A stretch of 64,000 nucleotides of DNA. Origin: Zymobacter palmae (lineage in GTDB: Bacteria; Pseudomonadota; Gammaproteobacteria; Pseudomonadales; Halomonadaceae). Both the position numbers and the translations under genes were made by a program. The notes under the pieces were generated by a model. It saw only the letters and a list, made by a program, of their open reading frames with translations. It ran no database searches and was not told where the DNA came from. Of the stretch, positions 63,775 to 64,000 are shown piece after piece; positions within the stretch are counted from its first letter, which is position 1, and every line of letters starts with the position of its first letter. The stretch covers positions 1,302,001 through 1,366,000 of the forward strand of contig NZ_AP018933.1 in assembly GCF_003610015.1 (NCBI RefSeq), given 5' to 3'.

Positions 63775-64000
63775 TGCCATGTCTTGGCGGTGAAATCATC
63801 AACAACGTTGAACAGTTGGTAGTTCAGTTGGGTTGCCCCTTCGGCTGTGCGTTCCTGAATCAGTCTTTCCTTCCATGCTTCGGCATGCTCGGCGGTATCG
63901 AAGAAGTAGAAGCCGCCTCTGAGTTCGTCTTCCTCATTTTGGATCCATACCTTCGAAACCAGTCCTTCCACACGGTTGATCTGATCGGCAAGTACGGTCA
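63747..64000 (-). CDS. YdhR-like monooxygenase, C-terminal part (cut by window edge)
   Basis: The frame enters from the right edge as TVLADQINRVEGLVSKVWIQNEEDELRGGFYFFDTAEHAEAWKERLIQERTAEGATQLNYQLFNVVDDFTAKTW and stops at 63747. The run INxxxGLxxKxWxxNExxxxxGGxYxFxxxxxAxA is the signature of YdhR-type dimeric ferredoxin-fold monooxygenases. The N-terminus lies outside the window. Confidence 0.8.
   Translation of the reverse strand, partial: TVLADQINRVEGLVSKVWIQNEEDELRGGFYFFDTAEHAEAWKERLIQERTAEGATQLNYQLFNVVDDFTAKTWHQPAAWQQA

Overview
The window joins most of an integrated temperate myophage (about positions 1 to 46,200) to ordinary chromosomal genes (about 46,200 to 64,000). The left end of the prophage lies outside the window. 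The chromosomal part reads as gammaproteobacterial: an RNase II that follows the E. coli enzyme closely over its whole length, a class I fumarase, a RhtB/LysE exporter, a DUF2334 deacetylase and a lipoprotein-type histidine acid phosphatase. Moderate G+C, a GH68 fructosyltransferase and this gene set would fit a Halomonadaceae-type host (Halomonas/Zymobacter relatives). That placement is inference from gene character, not a database result.

Prophage late module (minus strand, transcribed right to left). Order: Ogr/Delta-like zinc finger, small and large terminase, DUF1073 portal, Mu gpF-like minor head protein, DUF2213 protease/scaffold with a nested scaffold start, cement protein, DUF2184 capsid, DUF4054 and other head-tail connectors, gp12-like neck terminator, DUF3383 sheath, tail tube, tail chaperone with a T-TTT-TTT slippery site, tape measure with a transglycosylase domain, Dit-like protein, baseplate plug, hub, spike, gp25-like wedge, baseplate J, DUF2612 protein and the start of a tail fibre. 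Intrinsic terminators between several of these genes probably set protein ratios.

Positions 21-26 kb hold cargo: a KilA-N protein, a HicAB toxin-antitoxin pair, a GH68 levansucrase with all catalytic residues, a holin, and an AT-rich pair made of an L,D-transpeptidase-fold protein and an exported cysteine-containing partner. No ordinary endolysin or spanin gene is visible.

Positions 26-31 kb are the early minus-strand operon (replication proteins O-like and P-like, DUF1364/YbcO, RusA, a possible late regulator), with iterons inside the O-like gene. It faces a Cro/CI switch at 30.5-31.6 kb. To the right on the plus strand are a PIN-nuclease two-gene module, exported and membrane morons, a SLATT-like two-TM protein, the recombination set (ERF annealing protein, YqaJ exonuclease, SSB), a ParE-like toxin, AT-rich lipoprotein and membrane genes, two c4-type antisense RNAs, an AntA/ORF6C antirepressor, excisionase and tyrosine integrase.

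Chromosomal part: a small exported protein, a GT9 glycosyltransferase, a GH5 mannanase-like enzyme, a 7-bp tandem repeat array next to fumarase, a RhtB/LysE exporter, an operon of RNase II, glycosyltransferase, DUF2334 deacetylase and LPG-synthase-TM-type membrane protein, a histidine acid phosphatase, and small lipoproteins. A family of about 119-bp MITE-like elements with TTA target duplications occurs six times, in both prophage and chromosome. One copy has truncated a lipoprotein paralogue.
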